Counted from the stretch's first letter, positions 1-10,491 are shown. The stretch: DNA of 64,000 nt from Ophiobolus disseminans (GCA_010093685.1 MU006224.1:27026-91025); one strand, 5' to 3'. Notes: generated by a model from the letters alone, not told the origin. A program made the numbers and translations.

Positions 1-926
1 GTGTCGAGCCCACGTACAGCCTGCTCTACTACTTCCTCCACCGCCTGCCTAACCTGCCTCAGCGCTGGCTTGTTGTTGCTAGGCGGCCGGACGGCGTAGG
101 CGAGCAGCTTCCAGTCTGGGTAGGCCTGCAGGTGCTCGTCCCATTGCGTCCGCTTGATCCAGCCAGTGCGGTCCTTAGGCGATGCCTCCTCAGCCATGCG
201 ATCAATCGCCTCGCTGTCCTGGCGCTTGACGGCTTCTAGGGTAGAGGAGAGGAGAGCAAGCCTCTGCTTGTAGTCAGCCTGCCGCCCTGGCTCTTGCTGC
301 TCATCGCCCTGCTGCTGCTTGCCCTGCTGCTTGCCCTGCTGCTTGCCCTGCTGCTTGCCCTGCTGCTTGCCCTGCTGCTGCTGCTCGCCCTGCTCTTCCT
401 CCTGCACGATAAAGTAGCGGACATAGCGGCGCTCGCGGAAGAAGGTCTGTACCTTGACTGGCTGCCAGAGCTGCGCTGCGTGCTCTTTGTACGAGGTAGC
501 TGCAGAGGACGACTAGCGCGTCAGCTTTATGCTGTGCTGCTGGTTAACGTGCTGCTGCATCTTTGCGCGACTTGTGCTGATGAAGCTGCAGGCTGCGCTG
601 CTGCTGCTGCTACTGCTGCTGCTGCTACCGCTGCCACTGCCACTTGTACAGCAGCAGAGGAACGCGTCCTGCGCCGGCCCGAGCGCGTCGATAGGGCTGC
701 TGTAGGGCGCTGGCTGAGCTACCTCTTCTGGCGCAAGGAGCGCAAGATCCTTATACGAGGCGAGCGACGCTCTGCGCTCTGCTGCACGCATATTGTGGTG
801 TCGCTCAAGGTACTTGTTGAGGCCATAGACAGCACAGCGATGCTCGCGGCATAGGAGCACGCTGTAGGCTGGATATCGCGTAAAAATAGCGGTAGTACCT
901 TCTCTTTCTTCTCTGCTACCTTGCAT
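1..926 (-). pseudogene. OrsD-like (DUF3505) C2H2 zinc-finger protein, N-terminal part, one in-frame stop
   Basis: I see a frame on the minus strand, open from ATG 924-926 to the left edge apart from one TAG at 513-515. It starts with a zinc-finger-like segment (LCREHRCAVYGLNKYLERHH) followed by a PEEV/P stretch, a serine run and a second C...C...H...H segment ending near KMQQHVNQQHS. This layout is known from fungal OrsD/DUF3505 proteins, often encoded near mobile or subtelomeric DNA. After the stop the same frame resumes (SSSAATSYKEHAAQLWQPV), then a GKQQ repeat tract, then WDEHLQAYPDWKLLAYAVRPP. The stop may come from CAG or TGG by RIP-like change. The C-terminal half is outside the window. 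Function is not established for the family; DNA-binding is inferred only from the fingers. Confidence 0.6.
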
Positions 927-1035
927 ATTGCTCTCTATTGCGTGTATAGCGTGTATGGCGTATATAGGCGTGTGCGCTGGGCGTGAAGAGTAGGTAGAGC
1001 GATCGCGCAAGTTCGCAACTATGGGGGTTGGTGTT

Positions 1036-1110
1036 CTCAACTATGGGACGGCGCTAGGCGCTGCAGCCAATCAGCGATCGCTCAACTATGGGACACGTCC
1101 CATAGTTGAG
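1036..1110. repeat. Direct and inverted 14-bp repeats with a near-perfect palindrome
   Basis: The 14-mer ctcaactatgggac occurs at 1036-1049 and 1081-1094, and its reverse complement at 1097-1110, so 1081-1110 is a palindrome with 14-bp arms and a 2-nt centre. A degenerate copy lies at 1015-1025. It sits between the start of the OrsD-like frame and the end of the P450 gene. It could be the remains of DNA-transposon ends or a protein-binding site; the sequence does not decide. Confidence 0.6.
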
Positions 1111-1279
1111 GGTGTTCATATGGAGAGAGTGTTTTCTTCCTCTGCCTTTACCGGCCTCAACAATTTGCAGCCCAGTATCATGCGGAATAGTGGAGACTTC
1201 AAGCTTCTAGATACCATTCCAAGTTTTTTAGATACCCGGAGATATCATACACAGTAGTCCAGGTCCGTTCCCTTCCTAT

Positions 1280-2932
1280 TCACTCTGCTGCCTTGGACAC
1301 GTGAACCTTCAACCCGCTTGAATCCTCCGTCCCGATGATAAACTGGTCCGATACACATACAACATCCTTTGGACCTGCACCCTCAAGAGTGAAGTCGAAG
1401 CGTTGGACAAGCGTAGCCACAGTCATGTACAGCTCAGCCCATGCGAGCCTACCATTTGAGTTAGCATGTTCATAGTACGTCGGAACGCAACCATCAAGAT
1501 TGTTAAGCACTAGAGGACTTACTGCATTCCAAGACAAATTCTTGTTCCCCTGGAGAACGGCGCATATGTTCTGTCGGCCTTCCTCCGCGTCTCCGCATGC
1601 ATCCACCTCTCAGGATCAAAGACTTGGGGCTCGGGATAAATATTCTCGTCCATGTGCATGAGAATTGTCGTCATGCCTACGGGTGTTCCAGCAGGTATAG
1701 TCCATGTGTCATACACCAACGATCTATCGGGCGCGATCCGAGCCAGTCGCGTTGCGAGACCTGGGCTTAATCGAAGCCCTTCCATAAGGATCGATGTGAG
1801 ATATGGCAACTGTTCTAACGTCTTCAGTGGAAGTCCTTGCTTTACTCCGGCATTCTCTGCTGCATCTAACAACTCGGCTCTCAAGCAATGCAGCATTGAT
1901 GGGTCGCTGTATACGTAGTAAAGGACCAAACGCAACGTCTGAGCCGTCGTCTCCAATGCGGCGCCTAGAACCGTGCTGACCTCGTCGTTTATACGGTCGA
2001 AAGACTTCTCTTCCGGAGATAGATTTGATTGGAGTATGCTATGCACGAGTGTAGGTGCAGAACCTTCTGAACTTGGTTGCGCAGATTTGGAAGACATGAT
2101 GTCCCGTGTGGTTTGCATGACGTCCTGTCAACCTGTTAGAACAACTCGGATGAGTCACGCATCTATTTCGTACCTTGAGGAATGCGAAAAATGCTTTAGC
2201 CCCATCATCACCTATCTTCTCCACAACTGGTATTGGCAGAGACTTGAGAGTAGGACCAAGAAAGCGAATATGCTTAGTAATACGCCACATAGCTCCAGAG
2301 CTTTGGAGAACATTGGTCATGTTCACGTTGAAGTCTTGTCGATCGAGATTGTTGTAGCTTTTCCCGATGATATATTCCGTAGCAACATCCCCAGTGAATG
2401 CACTGATCACAGTCCCTAGGTTGAGGGTATCATTAGATTTCTCAAAGTCCAGAATACGGTCGCATAACTTGTTGAGATGAGTTTGGATGATACCTTGTCG
2501 ACTAGATACTGTGGCTTTGGAGAAGAATGCGTTCAAAGGGGCGCGACGCCGTTTGTGGAGGTCGTGGTCGATGGTACATATACTCGAGTATTTAGCTGAA
2601 AACGCGTCATAGCTCCAGGCGTATTTGTTCCATTGACCCTCCTGGCAATAGAGCTTTTCGAAAAAGGTTGAATCGCTCACATGAAGCTCATGCGGGCTGA
2701 TTCGTACGATCGGACCGTACTCTTTGTGAATATCAGCAATTTTGAATGTGAATTTGCCGTTTTGCGCAACGTCGTAGTATGCTTCGTAGAGACGTGTGAC
2801 TGCCGCAAGTTTTGGGCCAGGGAAACGCGCTAAGGGGTGGAAATATAGTCGGTACAAAGCTGTACTGAGAATATATATGAGAAATGTGAGTAATAGGGGA
2901 GCTATAAGCGAGGTGATCTTTATGTTCTCCAT
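1280..2932 (-). CDS. Cytochrome P450 monooxygenase, three exons
   Basis: A haem-thiolate monooxygenase, probably ER-anchored. Exons read 2174-2932, 1523-2124 and 1280-1448; introns are 2125-2173 (49 nt) and 1449-1522 (74 nt), both GT-AG with CTAAC-type branch sites, giving about 509 residues, the usual family length. Seen in order: an N-terminal hydrophobic anchor (SLIAPLLLTFLIYILS), the proline-rich hinge FHPLARFPGPKL, the I-helix motif GAALETTA, an ExxR-type EGLR, FDPERW, and the haem loop FSRGTRICLG with its cysteine ligand, then LAWAELYM. A start at 2992 would add 20 residues; I chose 2932 because the anchor then begins at once. The overall look resembles fungal CYP58/CYP65-type secondary-metabolism P450s (trichodiene-oxygenase-like), but the substrate is unknown and no partner biosynthetic gene is adjacent. 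No stop or frameshift seen, unlike its neighbours. Confidence 0.88.
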
Positions 2933-3246
2933 GGTTGCGTTGTGATAATCTGATGCCACTGCGAAAGACTTTGGGTTATGTGAAGGAAGCAAAATGACTA
3001 TTAGCTTGACGTTTGGGGTTAGATAATCTCGCGATCAAGCACAGAGAAGCTTCGGTTGCCGGAGGGGAACGAAAACGGACGCATCAAAGTTGCAGCGGCG
3101 CTGGAAGGCGTGCGGCGCAGATGCGGGGCCCACACCCGAGCGACTGTTACCTACCCTCCACCTGCGTACAACACCAACTCTGCGGTGTAATCCCCGAGAT
3201 AATGCGCTCAAGTGGCGCAAATAATTTCTTACGTTAAGCTAATGAA

Positions 3247-4388
3247 GAGGACGTCTTCGTCAGCTTATCTCCAAACGGCTGGACCAATTTACAGCTTGGT
3301 TTGGCGTGGTTGAAGCTCTTTAACAAGTGGACAAAAGCAAAAGCTTGAACTCATGGCGATTACTCATTATAGATGGCCACAGCAGCCATATCTCTATGCA
3401 ATTTTTGGACTACGCAGTTCAAAATTGTATAGCCATTATGAAGTTTCTATCTCATGCAACTCACAGCCTTCAGCCACTTGATGTGGGGATTTTCAGCCCA
3501 CTTTTAACTGCCTATTCGTCTGAACTTTGTCAGCAACAACAACGCTCTCAGGGGCTTTTACTAGTCAAAAAGCCAGATTTCTATAGCTTATTCAAGCGAG
3601 CTTGGGCCTCTGCAGCGTCTAAATCCAACGTCCTAGCTGCTTTTAAAGCAACTGGTATATGGCCACAAGATCGGATATTTGTACTTGAAAAGTTCAAGGC
3701 AAGAACACCACCCAATCAGACTGAGCCAGTAGACGCCTCTTACCTCTCACCAGCCGACTAGAGGCGTACAGAGCAGTTATTGGAGCAGCTAGTCGTTGAT
3801 CAGACTGATAAGCAGTTCAAGAAGCTTAAGAGAGCAATTCACCGCGCTAGCACTGAAACTAAGCTTCTGCAGCACAAAAACATGGGGCTAGTTGCATCTC
3901 TTGATACTTATAATAAGCGTACAAACTATGGTCGACGTCTGCTTGTTGGAGGCAGCAAAAAGCAGCAGACTGATGCTGGGTGGTACTCACCAAGGCGGCT
4001 TGAGAAAGAGAGACGTGAAATAGCCATAAAAGATGATGCAAAAGTAGCCCAAAAGGCGGCAAATCACAGCAAACGAGAGCTTCAAAAAGCTAAGAAAGCA
4101 CTTGATTAAAAGCACCAAGCAGAGAGGCAAGAGACTGCTAAGAAGCAGCGTGAGGTGAAGGAGGCTCAGAAGGCTGAGAGAGCAGCTGAAAACCAACGCC
4201 AAAAAGAGGAGAGAGACCGCCAAAAAGCTCTACAAACTACCTCAACAAGTAAGCGCAAAGCTTCAAAAGCACTAACTAAGCCCAAAAAGAAGCAGAAACG
4301 TAGTGTGGGTGGTGCAGTGGGCGGTCCAGTGCATGGTACAGTTGAACGGGCTGCTACACACCTCTACCACCACGCCAAACCCGATTAG
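3247..4388 (+). pseudogene. pogo/Fot1-type DDE transposase, C-terminal half, degraded
   Basis: The catalytic core and tail of a DDE_1 transposase. Seen: SLSPNGWTNLQLGLAWLKLF, then LLIIDGHSSH (second catalytic aspartate), SLQPLDVGIFSPL (third acid region), FKATGIWP, a YSPRRLEKE motif and a long K/E/Q-rich coiled tail. Lesions: a frame change near 3322-3340, TAG at 3759-3761 and TAA at 4107-4109, the last two fitting CAG/CAA to TAG/TAA. The N-terminal DNA-binding half and first catalytic aspartate are missing. The tail is the same type as that of the partial transposase at 63321-63998. No terminal inverted repeats were found around it, so this is a fragment, not a mobile copy. Confidence 0.8.
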
Positions 4389-5151
4389 GCCGCAATGTCA
4401 ACAAACCATCAAGATTCAGGTAGTACAAATTGTTTGCAAGGCTCTATTTACTAGTACTCCAAAATTATATCTGTATACAGCGTTGTGGTGCGGCTCAATA
4501 ACCTCATTTGTGTGGGTAGGCAGATGTGGTGTTCTTGTGCGCACGGTGTCCGTGTGCGCGAAGTGTCCCTTGGCGTTATGCCAGATACACTAAGCTGTGG
4601 CGTTATTCTCGATCATTCCACCAGGCCACGTGCTGTCTATTTCTACACACACGGCGTACGCTCGCTGTTGCGAAGGGTGGCACATCGCTATTCCATGCCT
4701 ATTGCCACGTTCGCAAATCATCATAGATACACCTAGCTAGGCAGAGAAGTGTCAAAAGAATCAAAAGCTTAAAACCAGCAATGGCCTTCGTAGAAGAAAC
4801 TTCAAGAAAGAGAAACTGTTCGCAGGTGCCAAGCCAGTGAGGGCTTAGCTCCACTCAGGTTGGACTAGCGTCATTCTGCTCTTCCCTTTGAGCCTCGTAG
4901 CCTCACAATCCATCACTCAGTTCGCCCACTCTTCCCTCTCAGTCCATCAGAAACCCTTCTTACTAATAATTGATCTTGGGCGACCTGTCTGATTGAAGTA
5001 TACATCCATATTAGCCCTTCAACATCGCACGCTTATCATCCATAACAAACAGGCCGATCAAGTCTCAGGGAATGCTGCGCGCGCGCCTTTCGCAGACCAC
5101 CCGTCCTCGACTCAAGTCTTGAGAGATTGAAACGCGTGACGTAACATGACG
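4389..5151. other. No gene recognised
   Basis: This stretch between the transposase relic and the HeLo gene holds only short frames without recognisable motifs. It may include the 3' flank of the old pogo insertion and the 3' UTR of the HeLo gene. Confidence 0.5.
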
Positions 5152-5984
5152 TTACCAACTAAAAGTCTGGCCCCCCTCAATAGTTATGTTTTCTGCCTGG
5201 TTCGCGATTTTGTTGTCGTGGTTATTGAATATGGTGCGTGGCTTGTTTGACTTGCAAAGGGTCAGCTACTAAGACCATCCCTTTTGTTGTATATACCTAC
5301 TTCAGATCTTTTGGCCGCAGATATTGCAGCCTGTAAGTCCTTGTCCTGTGCCTGGACAATGTCCTTCAGAGCAGAGAGGGTCTCTAAACCAATCTCAGAA
5401 ACTTCAATTTCACAGAGGTGGAGCTGCTCTTGCTTAACAGCTGGGAAGGCTTCAAGAAGAGCGTTGACCAGGTCAATAATGTCCTCAATCAACCTGTTGA
5501 AAGGTTTTTCCTCAAACAATGCCCACTTTACTTTCTGGCGCAGCGAAGTTCCATTTTGACGCTTGATGCAAAGTTTGCGCATCTTCTCATGCAAAGACTG
5601 GCCTAAGGTGTCCATGTCTGCGTGCACGTCAAGGATGGCAAGATTAGGGTCGTCTGGCTTTGCGGAACGCGTGTACTTCGCCGATTTTTCCTCAGCACCA
5701 GCAAATAGCTGTAATATCTGGCTCAGTAGGTCCTCCGCTTTAAGTTTGTCTTCCTCCTGGATGGTTGCTCCTTGTAGCGATCGAGCGTCTTTGAGGTTAC
5801 CGCTCAGCCCTACGGCTTCGCCCCAGCGCGATAGTCGTAGCCTTGCGTCGTCCAACTTAAGCAAGCTGGTTTGAAAGTTGGTACCAAAGCTGCGGCTCAG
5901 CTGGACGTACTCGAAGCAGTCCACGGCATTATTGAAGAGGCCAGCAAGGGCGATAATGCCGACAGCAAGGCCACCTACTTCCAT
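5152..5984 (-). CDS. HeLo-domain (HET-s/small-s type) cell-death effector with amyloid-like C-terminal motif
   Basis: Exon 1 is 5301-5984, the inferred intron 5251-5300 (50 nt, donor GTAGGT, branch GCTGAC, non-preferred acceptor CAAG), exon 2 5152-5250; about 260 residues, close to HET-s size. The N-terminus MEVGGLAVGIIALAGLF, then VQLSRSFGTNF and LRLSRWGEAVGL, are hallmarks of the HeLo domain (residues about 1-215), known to insert in membranes and kill when activated by a C-terminal amyloid. Reading through the donor without splicing gives a stop at 5262. Splicing instead adds 32 residues with NKIANQAENITI (5179-5214) and an aromatic end TFSW, as seen in prion-forming tails. The start at 5984 is chosen because HeLo domains begin this way; 37 more codons upstream are open. 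It is divergent from the NLR at 6375, whose first exon carries a matching motif. Inference: effector of that NLR. No inactivating lesion seen. Confidence 0.82.
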
Positions 5985-6374
5985 GGCGATAGCTACCGCA
6001 AGGGAGTAAAGACGTGAGCAGAAAGAGGGCTGAGGCAGACCACTCACAGAGGATAGGAGTATGAAGACCTCAGGCCTTGTCGCAGAGAGATGCAATGCAA
6101 TACAGTTCAGTTAAGAAGTGCAGATGTAATGCAGAGAAGATGATGCCCGCAGGACTGGATCTCTTTGACATACTACAACCGTGTGGCGCAGCGCCTTTCT
6201 TTCAGCCGCGGGGTTACCAAAACCAAGTGTCAGTGCAGCCTGGCGAAGTGCCCTGGCATTCGTCTCGGCAATGCATCCCCATCTGTGGGAAGCGCACTCG
6301 ATGCCTGAGTCTGTGCTATCTCCCTTCTCTGTACCTTCCTCGCCGTGCGAGGTTTAGTCGTTCGTGCAGTCAAC
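5985..6374. promoter_or_regulatory. Shared intergenic region of a divergent HeLo/NLR pair
   Basis: About 390 bp separate the two predicted start codons, which face away from each other, so the region must hold both promoters and probably both 5' UTRs. I see no clear TATA box or named binding site. Co-regulation is inferred from the arrangement only. Confidence 0.4.
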
Positions 6375-9300
6375 ATGAGATGTTCCGCCGACCTCCAGCC
6401 TAGCAGCATCGTCAATGAGAGAAATCAGGTCACAAATCAGGCCACTCACATCACCATAAACAAACAAAACATCGGGCAGTAAGTTCTAAGTCAAAGCTCA
6501 TGACACAAGTACTCGTTAGCCACTAATGAGCTTAGACATGGTCGTGATGCTCAAGATCTACTCGGCCAGTTGCCGCACGCTGCCGAGGCGCCCGTCTACT
6601 CGAAAGCGAAGGAGCACGAGCCGACCTGCCTTGATGGCACACGTGTCGCCCTCCTCAACGACATATACGACTGGGCAGAGGGAGAAGACGACCGATGCGT
6701 CTTTTGGCTGCGCGGCCTAGCAGGCACCGGTAAATCGACGATCGCACGGACTGTCGCGCGCAGCTGTCACGACGAGCGCCATCTAGCGGCCAGCTTCTTC
6801 TTCTCGCACGGCGGCGGCGACGTTGGCCACGCCGGCAAATTCGTCACAAGCATTGCGGTGCAGCTTGCGGACAATGTACAAGGATTGCGACAGCATATCT
6901 GCGCAGCTATAGCAGAGCGCAGCAATATAGCCAGCGAGTCTTTGCGGGACCAGTGGCACCACCTTGTCCTCCGCCCACTATCAGCGCTACACGAGCCAGG
7001 CTCATATACTATAGTTGTTGATGCGCTTGACGAGTGCGACAACGACGACGATATCCAGATCATCATACGTCTGCTGGCCGAGGCTCGATCGCTAAAGAAA
7101 GTTCGACTGCGAGTGTTTCTGACGAGCCGTCCAGAAGTGTCAATCCGAGACGCGTTTGACCAAATGACAGATGCGAAACCCAAGGACTTTAAGCTGCACA
7201 ACATATTACCGTCGATTGTTGGCCAGGACATACGACTTTTCCTAGAGAACGAGCTCAAGTCCGTTGGCCAGAGATGGTATTCACACGCTGGCTGGCCAGG
7301 CGCAGAAACCATCATGCAGCTAGTCCAGAGCGCTAGTGGTCTGTTCATCTGGGCAGCCACTGCCTGTCGCTTCATCCGCGAAGGGAAGAAACGCTTTGCA
7401 GCCAAACGGCTGGAGACAATCCTACACAACGACAGCAACACTCCCGCCGCCCCAGAGAAGCATCTTGACCAGATCTATCTAACTGTGCTTCAGAACTCAG
7501 TCTCTGTGGACTATACAGACGAAGAGGGAGAGGAGCAGTGCAGGATGATAAGAGACATTCTCGGGACCATAGCCGTACTGCTCTCTACTCTACCCGCATG
7601 GTCTTTGAGCAAGCTACTCCAGGTTGCAGATGAAGACGTTGAACAGTCACTAGACGATCTGCACGCTATTCTCGACATACCAGACCATCCACAGCAGCCG
7701 CTTCGCCTACACCATCCATCGTTTCGCGACTTCCTACTTAACAAAGAGAGATGTTGCAACGATAACTTCTGGGTTGACAAAAGAGGTACACACAAGAAAC
7801 TAGCATCTCGCTGCCTTAAGCTTTTGTCTGGACCAAGCGGCCTTTGTCAAGATATGTGCAACCTTGTAAGCCCTGGAGTGCTACGGAGTGAGATCGACGA
7901 TGGGACCGTTGCTAGCAGTCTGCCACCTGAACTGCAGTATGCTTGCCGCTACTGGACTAGTCACATTATACAGAGTCAGCAGGACATGCGCGACGGAGAC
8001 GCCACCCACCTCTTTCTCCAGAAGCACCTTCTCCACTGGCTTGAAGCCATGAGCCTCATGAGAGAGTCGAGCCGGTGCGTTCACTTACTCGACAGCCTTC
8101 AGGCACTTACAGGCGTAGGTTCTATACACAATTCGTCTTGGTGCTGTGCTAACATGCAGCATAGCCTTCTGCAAACATCGCTCAAAGCTTTCTACACGAC
8201 GCTAAGCGATTTGTGCTACGGTTCCAGCCTGTGCTCGCAGATGCACCGCTGCAGATCTATTGCTCCGCACTCGTGTTTGCACCCAAGCAGAGTCTGATAC
8301 GACAAACTTTTGTAGACCAGGTGCTAGAGAGGGTTAAGATGCTGTCCATGAGAGAAGCAGACTGGGATGCCTGTCGCAGCACGCTGGAGGGCCATTCCTC
8401 ACATGTCACGGCGGTGGCCTTCTCGCCAGACGGGCAGCTGGTCGCGTCGGCATCCTGGGACNNNNNNNNNNNNNNNNNNNNNNNNNNNNNNNNNNNNNNN
8501 NNNNNNNNNNNNNNNNNNNNNNNNNNNNNNNNNNNNNNNNNNNNNNNNNNNNNNNNNNNNNNNNNNNNNNNNNNNNNNNNNNNNNNNNNNNNNNNNNNNN
8601 NNNNNNNNNNNNNNNNNNNNNNNNNNNNNNNNNNNNNNNNNNNNNNNNNNNNNNNNNNNNNNNNNNNNNNNNNNNNNNNNNNNNNNNNNNNNNNNNNNNN
8701 NNNNNNNNNNNNNNNNNNNNNNNNNNNNNNNNNNNNNNNNNNNNNNNNNNNNNNNNNNNNNNNNNNNNNNNNNNNNNNNNNNNNNNNNNNNNNNNNNNNN
8801 NNNNNNNNNNNNNNNNNNNNNNNNNNNNNNNNNNNNNNNNNNNNNNNNNNNNNNNNNNNNNNNNNNNNNNNNNNNNNNNNNNNNNNNNNNNNNNNNNNNN
8901 NNNNNNNNNNNNNNNNNNNNNNNNNNNNNNNNNNNNNNNNNNNNNNNNNNNNNNNNNNNNNNNNNNNNNNNNNNNNNNNNNNNNNNNNNNNNNNNNNNNN
9001 NNNNNNNNNNNNNNNNNNNNNNNNNNNNNNNNNNNNNNNNNNNNNNNNNNNNNNNNNNNNNNNNNNNNNNNNNNNNNNNNNNNNNNNNNNNNNNNNNNNN
9101 NNNNNNNNNNNNNNNNNNNNNNNNNNNNNNNNNNNNNNNNNNNNNNNNNNNNNNNNNNNNNNNNNNNNNNNNNNNNNNNNNNNNNNNNNNNNNNNNNNNN
9201 NNNNNNNNNNNNNNNNNNNNNNNNNNNNNNNNNNNNNNNNNNNNNNNNNNNNNNNNNNNNNNNNNNNNNNNNNNNNNNNNNNNNNNNNNNNNNNNNNNNN

Positions 9301-9828
9301 NNNNNNNNNNNNNNNNNNNNNNNNNNNNNNNNNNNNNNNNNNNNNNNNNNNNNNNNNNNNNNNNNNNNNNNNNNNNNNNNNNNNNNNNNNNNNNNNNNNN
9401 NNNNNNNNNNNNNNNNNNNNNNNNNNNNNNCAGTCAAGGCGGTGGCCTTCTCGCCAGACGGGCAGCTGGTCGCGTCAGCATCCGAAGACAAGACAGTACG
9501 GCTGTGGGAGGCGGCGACAGGGACGTGTCGCAGCACGCTTGGAAGCCCTTCCAAGTACATTACTTATATCGAGTTCTCAACAGATGGCCAGGTACTTCAC
9601 ACGAATAGAGGCGATATTCCTTTGCTTCAAACCCCTGCGGTCACATCGCTCTCGAGGCCGCATCCACAGTCCTTTTACGTTGTAGTGGAGTATCAGTGGG
9701 TATTGCGCAACCAGCAACGCTTTCTATGGCTTCCGCCAGAGTATCGATCAAGGTCGACCGCAGTACGCGAGAACATAGCTTGTCTAGGGCTTGCATCTGG
9801 TCGTGTAGTTCTGCTTAGGATTTCCTAG
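6375..9828 (+). CDS. NACHT-WD40 NLR (STAND) with N-terminal amyloid-like motif; interrupted by assembly gap
   Basis: A cytosolic STAND receptor: NACHT oligomerisation switch plus WD40 sensor. Predicted exons: 6375-6478, 6536-8114, 8165 to the end; introns 6479-6535 (GTAAGT, branch ACTAATG, CTTAG) and 8115-8164 (GTAGGT, branch GCTAAC, CATAG). The second intron explains the apparent frame change near 8165. Exon 1 encodes a short N/Q-rich segment with NQVTNQATHITI (residues 17-28). Then PVYSKAKEHEPTCLDGTR, the P-loop GLAGTGKST (about residue 95), Walker B IVVDALDECD (about 194), LTSRPE, LRLHHPSFRDFLL, and PLQIYCSALVFAPKQS, a segment typical just before the WD40s. WD40 units appear on both sides of the gap (FSPDGQLVASAS), and the end (LPPEYRSRSTAVRENIACLGLASG) is typical of the family. 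Exon 1 and its ATG are inferred; a longer 5' exon is possible. Confidence 0.85.
8462..9430. other. Assembly gap (969 Ns) inside the WD40 repeat array
   Basis: Sequence on both sides is nearly identical over about 46 nt (GGCGGTGGCC... at 8410 and 9438). The offset of 1028 nt is neither a multiple of 3 nor of a 126-nt WD40 unit, so the N count does not represent the true length. Highly identical repeat units probably collapsed in assembly. Confidence 0.9.
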
Positions 9829-10051
9829 CGTTGTGCATTAATAGCATCAATTTACTATAGTCACAGTGCATGCTTAACGGCGTCGTATGAAAAGTCACTA
9901 TATGATACACGCCTTGTCGTCAGCAATCTCCCTCGAAAACAACCTTCGCGTTGGAGTTTATACGCTCGGACTGCCTGCTAAAGCTAAGCTACAGCCCTCT
10001 GCCAGCCGCTAGAAATAGATTACGCGAAGACGGTTACATAATATGTGCAGA

Positions 10052-10491
10052 GGCTGGTATGATTTGTCCCCCTGTTTTTGAGATTTGTCCCCCGCCGAAG
10101 TACCGAATTGCCTTACATTCACACAACTTAACACCAACAAGATTGCAATAGATTTTTGATTGTCAAATAATACTCTAGGGCCATGTAAAGCTTCCCTGAG
10201 AATCTCAAGCTAGAACTTAGTCTGTGGTGCGAATCAATTGCATGTTGAAGTTGGTGACATTCTGGAAGAAATTGGCAACTTCAACTCGATTTGACTCGCT
10301 CCTATCGCCTCAGAATTTCTCAAAACGTAGGGGCCATGTACTTTGATGTATGCGAAACCTATTTCTAGCCTCAAAGATAAGAATTACACGTGGTATTGCG
10401 GTGGAATTGTATTGCGGAGCACAAGAGCTGCCATTTTCGGTACTTCGGCAGGGGACAAATCTCAAAAACGGGGGGACAAATCACGCCAGCC
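10052..10491. mobile_element. 440-bp MITE with long TIRs and 9-bp target duplication (MULE-like)
   Basis: The left end (GGCTGG...GATTTGTCCCCC...GAGATTTGTCCC..GCCGAAGTACCGAA) and the reverse complement of the right end match over more than 50 bp with a few mismatches, several of them transitions. The element is flanked by the 9-bp direct repeat atgtgcaga at 10043-10051 and 10492-10500. A 9-bp duplication is typical of Mutator-like elements. No coding capacity, so non-autonomous. Confidence 0.85.

Noticed and set aside
294..854. A 186-codon plus frame rich in Leu and Ala
   Set aside because: It is the antisense shadow of the GKQQ and serine tracts of the OrsD-like protein on the minus strand.
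1449..2173. Three separate P450 fragments or frameshifts
   Set aside because: Both breaks are short GT-AG introns joining the frames exactly.
6767..7441. A 224-codon minus frame across the NACHT domain
   Set aside because: Antisense to the clear NACHT coding sequence; no motif of its own.
8110..8215. Frameshift in the NLR
   Set aside because: A 50-nt intron with good donor, branch and acceptor restores the frame to the conserved pre-WD40 sequence.
9442..9828. A separate small gene with one WD40 repeat
   Set aside because: It is the last part of the NLR after the gap; its C-terminal sequence is typical of NACHT-WD40 proteins.
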